A stretch of 64,000 nt of DNA. Origin: an uncultured Aquimarina sp. GTDB taxonomy: Bacteria > Bacteroidota > Bacteroidia > Flavobacteriales > Flavobacteriaceae. Both the position numbers and the translations under genes were made by a program. The notes below the pieces were generated by a model. The model had not been told where the DNA came from and did no database searches. It was given only the letters and a program-made list of their open reading frames with translations. Positions 63,776-64,000 of the stretch are shown piece after piece. The stretch's first letter is position 1; each line of letters starts with the position of its first letter. The stretch is from positions 186,001 to 250,000 of the forward strand of contig NZ_CANLOZ010000001.1 in assembly GCF_947492965.1 (NCBI RefSeq), read 5' to 3'.

Positions 63776-64000
63776 TTATGTTAAGGATATTTTATGCTTA
63801 GTTTTGGCGGATTTATAAATAGCTTCCACAATTCTAATATCTTTTATGCCTTCTTCTCCAGGAACAATCATATCAGTATTGTTTATGATAGAAAGTGAGT
63901 CATCATCCATCTGTTTGGCCTGCTGGTTAGCAATATAAGTATTCAGTTGTTTTCCATCACTTGTCGTTCCCTTTACGCCAGAATACATAGAAAATGGTTG
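63776..64000 (-). CDS. Gfo/Idh/MocA family oxidoreductase, C-terminal fragment
   Basis: The frame is open through base 64000, so only the last 74 residues are visible; the true start is outside the window. The segment MYSGVKGTTSDGKQLNTYIA and the final GIKDIRIVEAIYKSAKTKHK match the C-terminal domain of glucose-fructose oxidoreductase-like dehydrogenases. The NAD-binding domain is not seen, and the substrate is unknown. Confidence 0.72.
   Translation of the reverse strand, partial: QPFSMYSGVKGTTSDGKQLNTYIANQQAKQMDDDSLSIINNTDMIVPGEEGIKDIRIVEAIYKSAKTKHKISLT

Noticed and set aside
1..64000. Mobile elements or genomic island boundaries
   Set aside because: No transposase, integrase, tRNA or terminal inverted repeats were seen; gene content looks like ordinary flavobacterial chromosome.

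Overview
The window looks like chromosomal DNA of a marine-type member of the Flavobacteriaceae (Bacteroidota), possibly Aquimarina or a close relative. The evidence is the AT-rich sequence, promoters of the TTTG / TAnnTTTG type, Type IX secretion (T9SS) C-terminal sorting domains, family members typical of flavobacteria (DUF5686, DUF4199, OlsF-like acyltransferase, ligase-associated DNA repair set) and flavobacterial double-glycine leader peptides. The genus is an inference. No rRNA, tRNA, insertion sequence, prophage or CRISPR array was seen.

Layout. 1-12.6 kb: truncated sugar-nucleotide-type epimerase, membrane M28 peptidase, CBS protein, GIDE-like membrane protein, zinc-ribbon protein, secreted GH5 glucanase, histone-deacetylase-family amidohydrolase, MFS exporter, an unrecognised secreted protein and metG. 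12.8-19.3 kb: two tandem paralogous DUF1800-DUF1501 operons; the DUF1501 members combine a twin-arginine signal with a C-terminal sorting region. 19.4-21.6 kb: LD-carboxypeptidase, YraN, aldo/keto reductase. 21.7-24.4 kb: membrane AraC regulator, SMP-30/NHL lipoprotein and two tandem cysteine-rich leader peptides. 24.4-28.4 kb: two secreted hydrolases, a membrane XRE regulator and a small hypothetical gene. 28.5-35.6 kb: mfd, a class V aminotransferase and a DUF5686 outer-membrane protein.

35.6-41.4 kb is a four-gene ligase-associated DNA-damage operon (MBL exonuclease, ATP-dependent ligase, DEXH helicase, PdeM) with translationally coupled joints. 41.7-45.5 kb is a peptide locus: sigma-70-like factor, one GG-leader peptide, two paralogous lanthipeptide-like precursors with duplicated upstream regions, and a TPR-membrane-AraC regulator. 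None of the usual RiPP modification or C39-type export enzymes is nearby. 46.2-49.4 kb is an operon of a coiled-coil protein, a roadblock/longin-like protein, a Rab-like small GTPase and a hybrid histidine kinase; this is the strongest candidate for an under-described signalling system.

49.7-64 kb holds fbp, a GNAT, aspartate kinase, a two-domain OlsF-like ornithine-lipid synthase, a MscS channel, an arsenic operon (arsR, DUF6428, arsN-like GNAT, arsC) without an efflux pump in view, a TM2 protein, VOC, DUF1801, DUF4199, a small membrane LuxR regulator, an HD protein, a D-2-hydroxyacid dehydrogenase, two small envelope proteins and a truncated Gfo/Idh/MocA oxidoreductase. Several ATG starts below were preferred to longer TTG-initiated frames. 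Functions are from motif recognition by eye; no database search was run.
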